64,000 nt of DNA, taken from contig NC_054534.1 in NCBI RefSeq assembly GCF_017654505.1, positions 45,297,226-45,361,225 of the forward strand, given 5' to 3'. Below the pieces are notes generated by a model. It was given only the letters and a program-made list of their open reading frames with translations. It was not told where the DNA came from and searched no databases. Positions within the stretch are counted from its first letter, which is position 1, and each line of letters opens with the position of its first letter. Of this stretch, positions 61,701 through 64,000 are shown one piece after another. Both the position numbers and the translations under genes were made by a program. The stretch is from Polyodon spathula (lineage: Eukaryota > Chordata > Actinopteri > Acipenseriformes > Polyodontidae).

Positions 61701-63316
61701 AGCACCCCGTCATGCAACTTGTCTGGACCCACACTTATTATTTGTTTTGCAAATCTGTTGATATGGACTCTTTGTTTGTGTATAGGTTAATGTTGCTGCA
61801 GGCCATGTACAAGTTAAATTCCCATGAACATCTTTTATTTTTAACTTAGATTAAGCAGCAGCAAATATATCAAAAAATAATATTTCAAAATCACACAAGC
61901 CTGGTTTTACTTTAGTAAAAAATTTGGCTACAATAATTTTTTCATTAAAAACTTTGTTGTTCTTTGCTAACATTAATGTTCAGCTTTCATATAGAAACGT
62001 GTGTACTTACTAATAATCTAAGCACCTTTGTTTAATAATAAACATTTAGGTATATTATGTCCCTCAATGGCTAAAAAATGTAAAAATAAATGCTGATTGA
62101 TAAAAAGGATGACTCTATATTTACTCTTGATTTCAGTATATCATCGACTCCATTGGTCTGGTAAATTTCATATACTGGGTGGATCAATTTTTATTTATTT
62201 ATTTAATTTGGTGCCTTATGATGCAGGAAGTGGCAGTGCTCGCATTATGGCGGGACACAAAACTATTCTTATTCCGAATTTAATCAAAAAATGACAGTAT
62301 TTTTTAAATTTTTTTTTACTGATTTATATCTGATTTAATATTATCCCAGTACTATTTTCTAGGAAATACACAATAATTTGATTAAAATGTTGTTTTATTT
62401 TGACTCAGACATAATAAGCAACCCTACACCGTGTGCTAGGATATAGCAGCTGTTTAGACGTCAGAGGATCAAATAACGTTCAACGGGTTCTCTTTCACTT
62501 CACAAGCACACTATCATCTGACTGTGTTGGCCAATCAAAGTCTGATTATTGTGGCAATTGCTGGGCGTAGTAACTACTAGCTTGATCAAAAACTAAACTG
62601 AAATACTTACAAGAAAATATTATATCTTTAGTGGACGAGGAATGGGCAGAAAATGTAAATCAGTTTCTGAATATTCAAAAGAAAACAAATGTTTTGAAGT
62701 ATACAAAAAGCAAAAATAGCAGAAGTGGGTCAGATGAGGCAGAAGAATCATAGCACTGCAAATACTGCTGTGTTAAGGTACATGTTTGTGCTGACAATAA
62801 AAGGACATACTGAAAAATATGCGACACATTAAACTGAAACAATAAAGTGAACTGAGAGACAGGCAATCCTTTTATGTGGCTTTTACCAGTGCTTTAATAA
62901 AAAGAGAGGCAGAATGACTGTGGTAATGAGTTTGTCAGAGCGCTGTGCTTTGCTGGTATGTATCGGCGACTTCGTGCAACAGTCATGGGGTTTCCATGCA
63001 AGTTTTCTTTTAACTCATGACATTTGCACAAGAAAAATGTCTCGTGTAAAATGCTTTTTTGATTTTTGTTCACTCAGTTTATTGTACTCAAGTAAACCGG
63101 GCTTTTCACCCGACGTCATGCAAATGAATGGGAAAGGTGGGGGTTGATATGTAAATTAGCTATGTGTAAAGTACTCATGCTGTTTTTAAAGATTACTAGT
63201 GACATTTTGTGAAAATGTGGTTTCCATGCGCAGAGAACTGGTACACAAGTGAATCTAAGCTGCTGTAATAAAGCAAAATACCTCATGCCTGGTTGGTTAA
63301 TAATGTGTTTTACTAC
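61701..63316. other. Intergenic, nothing recognised
   Basis: AT-rich sequence. A CCAAT-type GGCCAATCAAAG occurs at 62530 in a slightly GC-richer patch, but no transcript evidence is visible. Confidence 0.4.
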
Positions 63317-64000
63317 ATGTAGCAAGGGGAGATCTGTGCTGACTCTGCTGGCGTGTTCATAGTGCTGCAGGAAGAGGGCAGCAGTCGTCCAATAACTGCC
63401 TGTGAGTCATGGCAGTGACACAGGGAGGTGGGAAAGGGGGTGTGTGGACTTTCCCTCTCTCCGAATGGCTGGGAGGCGGGTACTGGGGAGATTGTTAGCC
63501 CTGTAAGATAATGCAGGTCTGCCCTTTTAGACATGGTGTATGTGCGGAAGCGCTTGTCGAGGATAAAGAACCAGCTGGGAGAAAGACACCAACCCACAAG
63601 CCAGACAGTGACAACGGGAAACCCTTGGGTAGACCCCCGAAATATTGTTTAGAGCAGGCAGGGACCCTCTAGAGTAGGTCGGTGATCCGGGTCGTACGGG
63701 TAGGGCCGACCGGCATAATGCTGCCAAGTGCAGCACCTTTTATTTGTAGTTTTATTTTCCTTTTTCCTTTCGACTTCTGTTTTCATATTATTTTGAGCAC
63801 CTCTGAGTGCGCCCGTAGTTATTTGCCAGCTTTGGTACTCCTGTGGTGCTGTCTGTCATTGTTGATAGACAGCCCATGGGCAACAGTTCCCTCTGCGGGT
63901 AAAAAGCGCACTTGCCTAAAATAAAACTGGGCATTGGTGTGGTATTTCAAGTACATCTGTTCTGTCTCCCGTGTCAGTGAATTACCCACCCCCCTTCCAC
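63317..64000 (+). mobile_element. LTR-like sequence running off the window end
   Basis: It begins TGTAGCAAGGGGAG and is GC-rich, with dense short motifs. AATAAAACTGGGCATTGG lies at 63921, resembling an R/U5 border. No internal coding is visible before the window ends, so a solo LTR and a 5' LTR cannot be told apart. Confidence 0.45.

Overview
This is a stretch of vertebrate nuclear DNA, not a microbial sequence. The dispersed coding exons have canonical GT/AG borders and sit in long AT-rich introns. Around them are long dinucleotide microsatellites, Tc1-like, hAT and pogo-type DNA transposons, a tRNA-derived SINE, L2-like and Tx1-like LINEs, Gypsy and DIRS-type retroelements and several LTRs. 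This repeat mix, together with a DGKQ protein that stays close to the mammalian one over its catalytic half, suggests a ray-finned fish. A non-teleost such as a sturgeon or paddlefish is possible, but the species cannot be fixed from the sequence alone.

Region 1 (1-16.5 kb, + strand): the 3' half of DGKQ (diacylglycerol kinase theta). Eleven exons splice in frame into 468 codons plus a stop at 15659-15661. They cover the segment before the kinase core, the DAGKc catalytic domain (NPKSGG, GGDGT, LGTGND) and the accessory domain up to the C terminus. The 5' half (C1 domains and most of the RA region) lies upstream of the window. The introns hold a minus-strand LTR, a large TIR element with a near-perfect 5-bp target duplication, a 177-bp MITE and a decayed Tc1 element. 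A polyadenylation signal followed by a GT tract lies at 16431-16513.

Region 2 (16.5-36.9 kb): intergenic and repeat-dominated. It contains a pogo-like MITE, a hAT MITE with a perfect 8-bp target duplication, and a three-level nest (a SINE inside a DIRS-type retrotransposon inside a Tc1-like element, 20.66-24.93 kb). It also contains a decayed hAT transposase related to the ZMYM type, a solo LTR, a Tc1 end and an L2-like LINE that has lost its reverse transcriptase core.

Region 3 (36.9-56 kb): a retroelement graveyard. It holds two Gypsy pol remnants, an almost intact Tc1 transposase (42.26-43.31 kb), two Tx1-like LINE remnants (one split by an LTR, one carrying a perfect 25-bp inverted duplication) and an internally deleted DIRS element.

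Region 4 (56-64 kb): LTR, SINE and Tc1 fragments plus a further LTR at the right edge.

Outside DGKQ there is no gene I can name. A few minus-strand exon-like segments (29123-29245, 58022-58159, 60766-60927) have splice borders and plausible peptides and may belong to unrecognised genes. I see no CRISPR array, operon, genuine tRNA or rRNA gene, or new defence-type system.
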